Source: Streptomyces albidoflavus (GTDB lineage Bacteria; Actinomycetota; Actinomycetes; Streptomycetales; Streptomycetaceae). Taken from it: 64,000 nucleotides of DNA. Shown here one piece after another: positions 37,127-45,271 of the stretch (positions within the stretch are counted from its first letter, which is position 1; each line of letters opens with the position of its first letter). Under the pieces are notes generated by a model. The model was not told the DNA's origin, did not search any database, and was given only the letters and a program-made list of their open reading frames with translations. The stretch lies in contig NZ_JOII01000024.1 in assembly GCF_000719955.1 (NCBI RefSeq), positions 25,754 through 89,753 of the forward strand. Reading direction: 5' to 3'. The position numbers were made by a program, and so were the translations under genes.

Positions 37127-38908
37127 TCACCCGTGCCAGGAGCGCCAGAGCGCCGCGTACGCGCCACCGGCCGCGACCAGCTGGTCGTGCGGGCCCAGCT
37201 CGGTGATCCGGCCGTCCTCCACCACGGCGATCAGGTCCGCGTCGTGCGCCGTGTGCAGCCGGTGCGCGATCGCCACCACCGTCCGGCCCTCCAGCACCCG
37301 CGCCAGGGAACGTTCCAGATGGCGCGCGGCCCGGGGGTCGAGCAGCGAGGTCGCCTCGTCCAGCACCAGCGTGTGCGGATCGGCCAGTACCAGCCGGGCC
37401 AGCGCCACCTGCTGGGCCTGCGCCGGGGTGAGCGCCAGCGCGCCCGACCCGACCTCGGTGTCCAGCCCCTCCTCCAGCGCCCGGCCCCAGCCGTCCGCGT
37501 CGACCGCCGCCAGCGCCTCCCACAGCTCCTCGTCCCCGGCGTCCGTCCGGGCGAGGCGCAGATTGTCCCGCAGCGAGCCGACGAAGACGTGGTGCTCCTG
37601 GTTGACCAGCGCCACGTGGGAGCGGACCTCCTCGGCGGGCATCCGGGCCAGCTCGGCGCCGCCGAGGGTGAGCCGCCCCGTGCGCGGTCCGTAGATCCCC
37701 GCGAGCAGCCGGCCCAGCGTCGACTTGCCCGCGCCCGAGGGGCCCACCAGGGCCAGCCGGGTCCCCGGCTCCACCGCCAGCGTCACCTGCCGCAGCACGT
37801 CCACGCCCGGCCGGTAGCCGAAGTGGACGTCGTCGGCCCGCACCGCCCGCCCCTCGGGCCGCTCGTCGGCGTCGCCCGCCTCGGGCTCCACCTCGCGCAC
37901 CCCGACCAGGCGGGCCAGCGACACCTGCGCCACCTGGAGCTCGTCGTACCAGCGCAGCACGATGCCGACCGGGTCGACCAGCATCTGCGAGATGAGCGCC
38001 GCGGTGGTGAGCTGGCCGACGCCGATCCAGCCCTGGAGCACGTAGAAGCCGCCGATCAGCAGGACCGAGGCGAGCACCAGGACATGGGTGAGGGAGACCA
38101 CCGGGAAGAGGACCGAGCGCAGCCACAGGGTGTAGCGCTCCCACCCGGTCCACTCGGAGATCCGGCGGTCCGACAGCGCGACCCGCTCCGGGCCCAGCCG
38201 CAGCGACTCCACCGTGCGGCCCGCGTCGACCGTCTCGGTCAGCGCCGAGGCCACCGCCGCGTACCCGGCCGCCTCCGACCGGTACGCCGCAGGGGCCCGC
38301 CGGAAGTACCACCGGCAGACCAGCAGCAGCGCCGGCAGGGCGATCAGCACCACCGGGGCCAGCGTCGGTGCCGTCACCGTCAGACCGCCCAGCAGGAGCA
38401 GGATCCACACCACGCCGATCGCCAGTTGCGGCACCGCCTCGCGCAGCGCGTCGGCGAGCCGGTCGACGTCGGTGGTGATGCGGGAGAGCAGGTCGCCCGT
38501 CCCGGCCCGCTCCAGCACGCCCGGCGGCAGCTCCACCGAGCGGACCAGGAAGTCCTCGCGCAGATCGGCCAGGACCTCCTCACCGAGCATCGCGCCGCGC
38601 AGCCGGACCCGGTGGATGAAGAACGCCTGCACCACCAGGGCCGCGGTGAACAGCAGCATCGTGCGGACCAGCGGGACGTCCTCGGCGCCCGCCGAGACCT
38701 CCTCGACCAGCGAGCCCAGCAGGTACGGACCGGCCATGGAGGCGATCACCGCGACCGCGTTGACCGTCACCAGCAGCAGGAACGCCTTGCGGTGCCGCCG
38801 CGCCAGGTCGGCGATGTACGCCCGGACCGTGGCCGTGCCCGCCACCGGGAGCTTCGTCGCCTCGGTGGGCGCCGCCGGGTCGTAGGCGGGGGGTGCCAGC
38901 CCGATCAT
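37127..38908 (-). CDS. ABC exporter half-transporter, catalytic-ATP subunit
   Basis: This 593-aa type IV ABC exporter has a six-helix transmembrane domain (about 30-320) fused to an NBD. Walker A GPSGAGKST near 391, Walker B LVLDEATS near 516 and the H-loop in VVAIAHRLHT are canonical, but the signature reads LTPAQ (about 492) instead of LSGGQ. It overlaps the upstream exporter gene as ATGA, so the two form an obligate pair in which this subunit supplies Walker A/B and the switch His of the single working ATP site. The substrate is unknown. Confidence 0.93.
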   Translation of the reverse strand: MIGLAPPAYDPAAPTEATKLPVAGTATVRAYIADLARRHRKAFLLLVTVNAVAVIASMAGPYLLGSLVEEVSAGAEDVPLVRTMLLFTAALVVQAFFIHRVRLRGAMLGEEVLADLREDFLVRSVELPPGVLERAGTGDLLSRITTDVDRLADALREAVPQLAIGVVWILLLLGGLTVTAPTLAPVVLIALPALLLVCRWYFRRAPAAYRSEAAGYAAVASALTETVDAGRTVESLRLGPERVALSDRRISEWTGWERYTLWLRSVLFPVVSLTHVLVLASVLLIGGFYVLQGWIGVGQLTTAALISQMLVDPVGIVLRWYDELQVAQVSLARLVGVREVEPEAGDADERPEGRAVRADDVHFGYRPGVDVLRQVTLAVEPGTRLALVGPSGAGKSTLGRLLAGIYGPRTGRLTLGGAELARMPAEEVRSHVALVNQEHHVFVGSLRDNLRLARTDAGDEELWEALAAVDADGWGRALEEGLDTEVGSGALALTPAQAQQVALARLVLADPHTLVLDEATSLLDPRAARHLERSLARVLEGRTVVAIAHRLHTAHDADLIAVVEDGRITELGPHDQLVAAGGAYAALWRSWHG

Positions 38909-40716
38909 GCCTTCTCCTCGATCTCGTCCCGGTCCTCGCGGGCTTCCTGCTCCGCATCGGTCTCCCGGGTCACCACGGCGCGGTACCGCGGGTCGCCGTG
39001 GAGCAGTTCCTGATGGGTGCCGACGGCCACCGCCGCGTCCCCGTCGATCAGCACCACCCGCTCGGCGCCGTCCAGCAGCAGCGGCGAGGAGGTCAGCACC
39101 ACCGTGGTGCGCCCGGCCCGGGCGGTCCGCAGCCGTCCGGCGATCCGCGACTCGGTGTGCGCGTCCACCGCCGACGTCGGCTCGTCCAGCACCAGTACGG
39201 GCGGGTCGGCCACCAGCGACCGGGCCAGCGCCAGCCGTTGCCGCTGGCCGCCCGAGAGCGACCTGCCCCGCTCGGTGATGCGGGTCCGCGTCGGGTCGCC
39301 GTCCGGCTCGGCCGAGGCCTGCGCCAGCGCCTCCAGCACGTCCCCGCAGTACGCCGCCGTCAGCGCCTCCTCGCCGGAGACCCGGCCCGAGGAGGGCACG
39401 TCGAGCAGTTCGGCGAGGGTCCCCGACAACAGCACCGGGTCCTTGTCCTGCACCAGCACCGCCGCACGGACCGCCGCCAGCGGAAGCTCGTCCAGGGCGG
39501 CGCCGCCCAGCAGCGCCGAGGGCACCGGCGCGTCACCCTCGTCGCGGGGCGCGTGCCCGCCCAGCCGCTCCGCCAGGCGGCCCGCCAGGTCCGGGTCCCC
39601 GCAGACCACCGCGGTGAACACGCCCTCGGGGGCGAGCAGTCCCGTCGCCGGGTCGTACAGGTCACCGCGCGGCACCACGTCCTGCGTCGCCCCGGGCGTG
39701 TCCCCGTCCGCCCCGGCATCCTGGCGCCGCAGCCCCAGCACCCGCGCCGCGCGCTGCGCCGAGGGCCGCGAGAAGGAGTAGGCCATCGCGATCTCCTCGA
39801 AGTGGCGCAGCGGGTAGGCCAGCAGCATCACCGCGCTGTAGACGGTGACCAGTTCGCCCACCGTGATCCGGCCCAGCTGCGCCAGATGCACGCCGTACCA
39901 GACCACGCCCACCAGGAGCAGCCCCGGCAGCAGCACCTGCACCGCCGAGATCAGCGCCCACATCCGGGCGCTGCGTACCGCCGCGTGCCGGACCTGCTGG
40001 GAGGCGTCGCGGTAGCGGCCGAGGAAGAGCTGCTCGCCGCCGATCCCGCGCAGCACCCGCAGCCCCGCGACCGTGTCGGAGGCCAGCTCCGTGGCGCGCC
40101 CGGCCTTCTCCCGCTGGTGGTCGGCGCGCCGGGTGGCGGGCGGCAGCAGCGGCAGCACCGCGAGGGCCAGCACCGGTACGCCCACCGCCACGACCACGCC
40201 CAGCGCGGGCTGGTAGACGAAGAGGGCGGCGCAGACCGCCAGGACGGTGACGGCGGCCGCCGTGAACCGGGAGAGCGCCTCCACGAACCAGCCGATCTTC
40301 TCGACGTCGCCGGTGGAGACGGCCACCACTTCACCGGCGGCGACCCGCCGGGTCAGCGCCGCGCCCAGCACGGCGGTGCGGCGCGCCAGCAACTGCTGGA
40401 CCCGGGCCGCCGCCGTGATCCAGTTGGTCACCGAGGTGCGATGGAGCATCAGGTCGCCCACGGCGACGCCGATCCCGAAGACCGCCAGCACCCCGCCGGC
40501 CACCGCCAGGCCGCCGCTCTCGCCCGCCACCACCGCCTCCACGGCGATCCCGACCCCGTAGGGCAGGGCCGCGATGGAGAGGAAGTGCAGCAACCCCCAG
40601 CCGAGCGACTTGAACTGGCCTCCGAGCTGCATACGTCCGAGCCAGAAGAGGAAACGGGGTCCGGAGCGCGTGTCGGGCTCGCCCGGATCGGTGTACGGAA
40701 GGTCGCGGATCTGCAT
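38905..40716 (-). CDS. ABC exporter half-transporter, degenerate-site subunit
   Basis: This 603-aa partner of the following exporter subunit has a transmembrane domain with long helices (LLHFLSIAALPYGVGIAV, VTVLAVCAALFVYQPALGVV) and an NBD whose Walker A is unrecognisable (VVCGDPDLAGRLAERL near 372). The H-loop reads VVLTSSPLLL, without His, while the signature LSGGQRQRLALAR near 487 and LVLDEPTS are intact. ATG 40716 is chosen as the N-terminus; an upstream Cys-rich extension (CSCCTDFCSC) is open to 40797 but lacks a ribosome site. The defects are complementary to those of its partner. Confidence 0.92.
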   Translation of the reverse strand: MQIRDLPYTDPGEPDTRSGPRFLFWLGRMQLGGQFKSLGWGLLHFLSIAALPYGVGIAVEAVVAGESGGLAVAGGVLAVFGIGVAVGDLMLHRTSVTNWITAAARVQQLLARRTAVLGAALTRRVAAGEVVAVSTGDVEKIGWFVEALSRFTAAAVTVLAVCAALFVYQPALGVVVAVGVPVLALAVLPLLPPATRRADHQREKAGRATELASDTVAGLRVLRGIGGEQLFLGRYRDASQQVRHAAVRSARMWALISAVQVLLPGLLLVGVVWYGVHLAQLGRITVGELVTVYSAVMLLAYPLRHFEEIAMAYSFSRPSAQRAARVLGLRRQDAGADGDTPGATQDVVPRGDLYDPATGLLAPEGVFTAVVCGDPDLAGRLAERLGGHAPRDEGDAPVPSALLGGAALDELPLAAVRAAVLVQDKDPVLLSGTLAELLDVPSSGRVSGEEALTAAYCGDVLEALAQASAEPDGDPTRTRITERGRSLSGGQRQRLALARSLVADPPVLVLDEPTSAVDAHTESRIAGRLRTARAGRTTVVLTSSPLLLDGAERVVLIDGDAAVAVGTHQELLHGDPRYRAVVTRETDAEQEAREDRDEIEEKA

Positions 40717-40917
40717 GACGTCCCAGGACTCGGTGGAGCAGGAGCAGAAGTCGGTACAGCAGGAGCAAACCGTGACAGCCTCGCCTGCCGCGACCACGGC
40801 GGCAACCGATTAAACGGCCGCTCCGGACGGCTTTCGGCCGCACGCCCGGCGCACGCGCCGGAGCCCGCCGACCGGGCCGCCGTCCGCGTCCGCCGGGCCG
40901 GTGCGACCATGGAACCC

Positions 40918-41655
40918 ATGCGCCCGACCGCGATTCGCCCGACCGTGTTCCGCAGCGTGCTCGCCACCGCCGCCGCGGCCCTCCTGCTGACCTCGTGCGG
41001 CTCCGGCGGCACGGCACCCGAGCCGAAGGGCGAGGCGCGGCAGCCCGACGCCCGGGCCTCCTCGGCCGCTCCGGGAGAACTGCCCGGCATCTCCGAGCGT
41101 TTCCGGAAGCAGATCCCCGACGACACCCGGCAGGTGGTCGCCGTCTACGGCGACGGCGCCGACCGCGCCACCGCCACCGTCGTCCTCTACACCAAGGACG
41201 GGGACGGCTGGAAGAAGCGGGCCGACTGGCCCGCCCACAACGGCAAGAAGGGGTGGACGCCCGACCACCACGAGGACGACAAGCGCAGCCCCGTGGGCGT
41301 CTTCACCCTCACCGACGCCGGCGGCGTCCTCGCCGACCCCGGACCCGGCGGCCTGCCGTACACCCGCAGCGACGCCTTCGCCGCGCCCCGCACCTGGGCC
41401 GAGTCGCACTGGCACGACTTCGACCTGGTCATCGCCATCGACTACAACCGCGTCAAGGGCACCCCGCCCAACGACCCGACCCGTCCCGAGGGCCAGTCGA
41501 AGGGCGGCAGCATCTGGCTCCACATGGACCACGGCAGCGGGACCTCCGGCTGCGTCAGCCTCTCCGAGCAGGGCATGCGCCACCTCCTGCGCACCCTCGA
41601 ACCGGACCAGCACCCGGTGGTGGTGATGGGCGACAAGGCGTCCCTGCGCGCCTGA
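40918..41655 (+). CDS. L,D-transpeptidase-like lipoprotein
   Basis: This 245-aa protein has the lipobox LLLTSC (lipidated Cys near residue 24). It is followed by a Ser/Ala linker and a YkuD-type domain ending in the catalytic HMDHGSGTSGCVSLSE (Cys near 211), the HxxSxGC pattern of L,D-transpeptidase-fold enzymes. It is therefore probably a surface-anchored enzyme acting on 3-3 peptidoglycan cross-links. ATG 40918 gives a short basic n-region; an ATG 9 bases upstream is equally possible and neither has a clear ribosome site. Confidence 0.83.
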   Translation: MRPTAIRPTVFRSVLATAAAALLLTSCGSGGTAPEPKGEARQPDARASSAAPGELPGISERFRKQIPDDTRQVVAVYGDGADRATATVVLYTKDGDGWKKRADWPAHNGKKGWTPDHHEDDKRSPVGVFTLTDAGGVLADPGPGGLPYTRSDAFAAPRTWAESHWHDFDLVIAIDYNRVKGTPPNDPTRPEGQSKGGSIWLHMDHGSGTSGCVSLSEQGMRHLLRTLEPDQHPVVVMGDKASLRA

Positions 41656-41669
41656 GGAACCGGCCTCAC

Positions 41670-44606
41670 TCACCCGCCCCCGGGCCGCGTCGCCCGCTCC
41701 AGCTCCAGCAGCGCGGATCGGTACGTCCGGCCCGTGGCGTGGTCCATGCCGATCTCGCACATGCGGTTGGCGCTGAGGTACGCGTCCCACTCACGGGCGG
41801 TCACCTCGGCCGTCTCGCGGGCCGTCGCCGACTCGGTCAGCTCCCGGTGGAGCAGGCCGCGGTCGCCCGCGAAGCCGCAGCAGCGGGCGGAGTCGGGGAG
41901 CAGCACCTCGTCCGCGCAGGCCTCGGCGAGGGCCATCAGCTGCGGGACGTCGCGCAGGTGCTCCATCGAACAGGTCGGGTGGACCACGGCCGAGCCGACC
42001 GTCCGCAGGATCTCCAGCTCCGGCAGCAGCTCCTCGGCCGCCCACACCAGGGAGTCGACCACCGTCAGTTCCCGGTGCAGCTCCCGGTTGGCGGGGGTGA
42101 GATACGGGACCACCTCGTGGGCGATGCCGAGGGTGCACGAGGAGGCGTCGACCACCAGCGGCAGCTGCCCGCCGCCGGTCCAGCCCCAGGCGGCCTCGAC
42201 GATGCGGTTGGCCATCACGGCGTCGGCCTGCTCGTACCCCTTGGAGTGCCAGATGGTGGCGCAGCAGGTGCCCCGTACGTCGCGCGGGATCCACACCGGC
42301 TTTCCCGCGCGGGCGGAGACGGCGACCACGGCCTCGGCCAGGCTCGGCCCGGTGTGCCCTTCGGGTCCGCCGAAGATCCGGTTGACGCAGGCCGGGTAGT
42401 ACACGGCCCGGGCGTCCAACCGTGAGGTGCCGGGCAGCCGGTGCTTGGCGGGCCCGGGCACGGCGGGCAGCCACTCCGGCATCAGGTCCGGGCGGACCAC
42501 CTTCCGCAGCCCCCGGGTGAGCGCCGACAGCAGCCGGTCGTCGATCTTCGCCGCGGCCGCCACCACGAGCCGGGCCGCCGCCTCCACCACCCGGAAGTGC
42601 TCTGCGGTGAGCGTCGCCACCCGCTCCTCGCGCGCCGAGTGCCGCTGGTGCCGGAACGCCTTCATCATCGCCCCGGTGTCGATCCCCACCGGGCAGGCCA
42701 GCTTGCAGGTGGAGTCCCCGGCACAGGTGTCCACCGCGTCGTGGCCGTACGCCTCCAGCAGCCTCGCCTCCACCGGTGAGCCGGAGGGCTGGCGCATCAT
42801 CTCCCGGCGCAGCACGATCCGCTGACGCGGCGTGGTGGTCAGGTCGTTGCTCGGGCAGGTCGGCTCGCAGAAGCCGCACTCGATGCACGGGTCGGCGACC
42901 GGCTCGACCGTCGGGATGGACTTCAGGCCGCGCAGGTGCGCCTCGGGGTCGCGGTCCAGGACGATCCTCGGCGCGAGCACCCCGGCGGGGTCGATCAGCT
43001 GCTTGGTCCGCCACATCAGCCCGGTGGCCCGAGGACCCCACTCCAGCTCCAGGAAGGGCGCGATGTTCCGCCCGGTGGCGTGCTCGGCCTTGAGCGAGCC
43101 GTCGAACCGCTCGACGGTCATCCGGCAGAACGCGTCCATGAAGGCCGCGTACCGCGCGACGTCCGAGGGAAGCCCGGCGTCGAAGGCGAGCAGGAAGTGG
43201 AGGTTGCCGTGGGCGGCGTGACCGGCCACGGCCGCGTCGAAGCCGTGCCGGGTCTGGAGCGCCAGCAGCGCCTCGCACGCCTCCGCCAGCCGGTCCGGCG
43301 GCACCGCGAAGTCCTCCGTGATCAGTGTCGTCCCCGAGGGCCGCGAGCCCCCGACCGCCGTCACGAACGCCTTCCGCGCCTTCCAGTACGAAGCGATCGC
43401 GCCCGGGTCGCGGGTGAAGGTGTTGGTCACCGAGGCAACCGGGGCGACCAGGGTCAGCCGGGGCAGCACCGCCTCGGCCGCCGCCTCGAAGGCGGCCAGC
43501 CGCTCCTCGTCGGGCGCCCGGAACTCCACCAGCAGCGCGGTGGTGGTCCCCGGCAGGTGCGCCCAGTCGGCCGGCACGCCCTCCACCTGGACGGAGGCGC
43601 GCAGCGTGTTGCCGTCCATCAGCTCGACGGCGAGGGCGCCCGCCTCGTTGAAGAGCGGGACCGCGGCGGCCGCGGCGGGCAGCGAGGGGAAGAAGAACAG
43701 CCCGGTCAGGACCTCGCGGTCCAGCGGAAGGGTGTCGAAAACGATCTCGGAGAGGAAGCCGAAGGTCCCCTCCGAGCCGACCATCAGCCCCCGCAGGATC
43801 TCCACCGGCGTCGTCCCGTCGAGGAAGGCGTCCAGCCGGTAGCCGTTGGTGTTCTTCAGCGTGTACTTGGCGCGGATGCGTGCCGTCAGCGCGGCGTCGT
43901 CCTCGATCTCGCGCTTCAGCGCCAGCAGCCCGGCGCACAGCTCCGGCTCGGCGGCGGCGAGCCGCTCGTCCGCGTAGGGCGCCGCCGTGTCCACGACCGT
44001 CCCGGTGGGCAGCACCACGGTCAGCGAGGCCACCGTGCGGTAGGAGTTGCGGGTGGTGCCGGCCGTCATGCCCGAGGCGTTGTTGGCGACCACGCCGCCC
44101 ACGGTGCAGGCGACGGCGCTGGCCGGGTCGGGGCCGAGGACCCGGCCGTGCCGGGCGAGGGTGGTGTTGGCCCGCAGGATTGTGGTGCCCGGGGCGATCC
44201 TGGCCCGCCGGCCCTCGTCCAGCACCTCGACCCCCACCCAGTGGCGGCGTACGTCGACCAGGATGTCCTCGCCCTGCGCCTGGCCGTTGAGGGAGGTGCC
44301 GGCGGCCCGGAAGACCACCTGGCGGCCGTGCTCGCGGGCGTAGGCCAGGACCGCCGCCACCTCGGCGGTGGTCCCGGGGAGCACCACGACGCGCGGCAGG
44401 AAGCGGTACGGGCTGGCGTCCGAGGCGTACCGGACCAGGTCGGAGATGTGGGTGAGGACCTTCTCGGGGCCGAGGAGGGCGAGCAGGTCGCTGCGGAGGG
44501 GCTCGGGGGTGCCGCCCGCGCCGGCGTCGGTCACCCGGTCGGACGAGGCGTCCTGCGGGCGGACGTCGGGGCGCAGCGCCCCGGGGTTGGGTTCCAGCAG
44601 CGGCAC
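41670..44606 (-). CDS. FAD-binding and Fe-S oxidoreductase, D-lactate dehydrogenase type
   Basis: This 978-aa fusion has a PCMH-type FAD domain (FRAAGTSLNGQAQGEDI near 97, TVGGVVANNASGMTAG near 169), a GlcD-like oxidase domain (about 270-560, with HAAHGNLHF), two 4Fe-4S motifs (CIECGFCEPTCPS near 579 and CAGDSTCKLACPVG near 627), and two CCG domains at the C-terminus (PTCSMEH, ARCCGFAGDRG near 907). This layout is that of quinone-linked D-lactate/2-hydroxyacid dehydrogenases; the acid oxidised is not certain. GTG 44606 has GAGGAG 5 bases upstream. Its stop is 14 bases from that of the convergent L,D-transpeptidase gene. Confidence 0.9.
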   Translation of the reverse strand: MPLLEPNPGALRPDVRPQDASSDRVTDAGAGGTPEPLRSDLLALLGPEKVLTHISDLVRYASDASPYRFLPRVVVLPGTTAEVAAVLAYAREHGRQVVFRAAGTSLNGQAQGEDILVDVRRHWVGVEVLDEGRRARIAPGTTILRANTTLARHGRVLGPDPASAVACTVGGVVANNASGMTAGTTRNSYRTVASLTVVLPTGTVVDTAAPYADERLAAAEPELCAGLLALKREIEDDAALTARIRAKYTLKNTNGYRLDAFLDGTTPVEILRGLMVGSEGTFGFLSEIVFDTLPLDREVLTGLFFFPSLPAAAAAVPLFNEAGALAVELMDGNTLRASVQVEGVPADWAHLPGTTTALLVEFRAPDEERLAAFEAAAEAVLPRLTLVAPVASVTNTFTRDPGAIASYWKARKAFVTAVGGSRPSGTTLITEDFAVPPDRLAEACEALLALQTRHGFDAAVAGHAAHGNLHFLLAFDAGLPSDVARYAAFMDAFCRMTVERFDGSLKAEHATGRNIAPFLELEWGPRATGLMWRTKQLIDPAGVLAPRIVLDRDPEAHLRGLKSIPTVEPVADPCIECGFCEPTCPSNDLTTTPRQRIVLRREMMRQPSGSPVEARLLEAYGHDAVDTCAGDSTCKLACPVGIDTGAMMKAFRHQRHSAREERVATLTAEHFRVVEAAARLVVAAAAKIDDRLLSALTRGLRKVVRPDLMPEWLPAVPGPAKHRLPGTSRLDARAVYYPACVNRIFGGPEGHTGPSLAEAVVAVSARAGKPVWIPRDVRGTCCATIWHSKGYEQADAVMANRIVEAAWGWTGGGQLPLVVDASSCTLGIAHEVVPYLTPANRELHRELTVVDSLVWAAEELLPELEILRTVGSAVVHPTCSMEHLRDVPQLMALAEACADEVLLPDSARCCGFAGDRGLLHRELTESATARETAEVTAREWDAYLSANRMCEIGMDHATGRTYRSALLELERATRPGGG

Positions 44607-44672
44607 GGTGGCTCCTCGGACGTCGTCGCGGCGCGGGACGACGCCCCTGCGCGAGGGCGCCGCCCGCCCGCC

Positions 44673-45143
44673 TCAGCCGCTTTCCTCCGGCGGGGGAGCG
44701 GTCTCGGTGGGGCGGCCCGGGGTGTCGACCAGGGTCGACAGCAGGCCGCCGAGTATCGACCGCTGCTCGGCGGTCAGTGGGGCCAGGATCTCCTCGACCG
44801 CGCCCCGGCGCGCGCTGCGCATGGCGCGCAGCGCCTCGCGCCCGCCCTCGGTCAGCTCGATCCGGACCACCCGGCGGCTCTCCGGATCGGGCACCCGGCG
44901 CACCCGGTCCGCCTCCTCCAGCCCGTCGACCAGGCTGGTGACGGCGCGGGGGACCACTTCGAGGCGCTGGGCGAGGTCGGCCATCCGCGGCGGCCGCTCG
45001 CAGACGGCGACCGTGCGCAGCAGGCGGGCCTGGGCGGGAGTGATGCCGAGCGGCTCCAGCTGGCGGCGCTGGAGCCGGTGCAGCCTGCGGGTGAGGCGCA
45101 GCAGCTGCTCGGCGAGGACGCCGTCGGGGTCGGGTGAATCCAT
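44673..45143 (-). CDS. MarR-family transcriptional regulator
   Basis: This 156-aa winged-helix regulator has LGITPAQARLLRTVAVCERPPRMADLAQRLEVVPRAVTSLVDGLEEADRV (about 33-81) as the recognition and turn helices. The wing follows as RRVPDPESRRVVRIELTEGG, a textbook MarR pattern with the DxRxxxxxLT core. It is divergent from a multidrug-type ABC exporter with 128 bases between starts, the classical arrangement in which the repressor controls itself and the exporter and is released by a transported ligand. Confidence 0.93.
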   Translation of the reverse strand: MDSPDPDGVLAEQLLRLTRRLHRLQRRQLEPLGITPAQARLLRTVAVCERPPRMADLAQRLEVVPRAVTSLVDGLEEADRVRRVPDPESRRVVRIELTEGGREALRAMRSARRGAVEEILAPLTAEQRSILGGLLSTLVDTPGRPTETAPPPEESG

Positions 45144-45271
45144 GCGGGAACATTAACAGGACCTGGTTCATTGTGTACATAGGTAACAGTGAGCTATGGT
45201 CTGCGTTGCCCCGCGAGGTACGCGCCCGCGCGCCCCGCCGGCCTTTCTCCCCCTGCCCCTCGAAGGAGCCC
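45144..45271. promoter_or_regulatory. marR/exporter divergent promoter with candidate operator
   Basis: A/T-rich for this genome. An imperfect inverted repeat GTTCATTGT (45166) and ACAGTGAGC (45186), 7 of 9 matching over an 11-base spacer, is a candidate MarR operator. It lies between a weak TTGTGT (45171) and TATGGT (45195) facing the exporter. GAAGGAG at 45262 is the exporter ribosome site. Confidence 0.4.

Noticed and set aside
40717..40797. Cys-rich N-terminal extension (CSCCTDFCSC) of the upstream ABC exporter subunit
   Set aside because: In frame and curious, but the GTG at 40797 has no ribosome site and no transporter family member is expected to begin this way; ATG 40716 fits the transmembrane domain.
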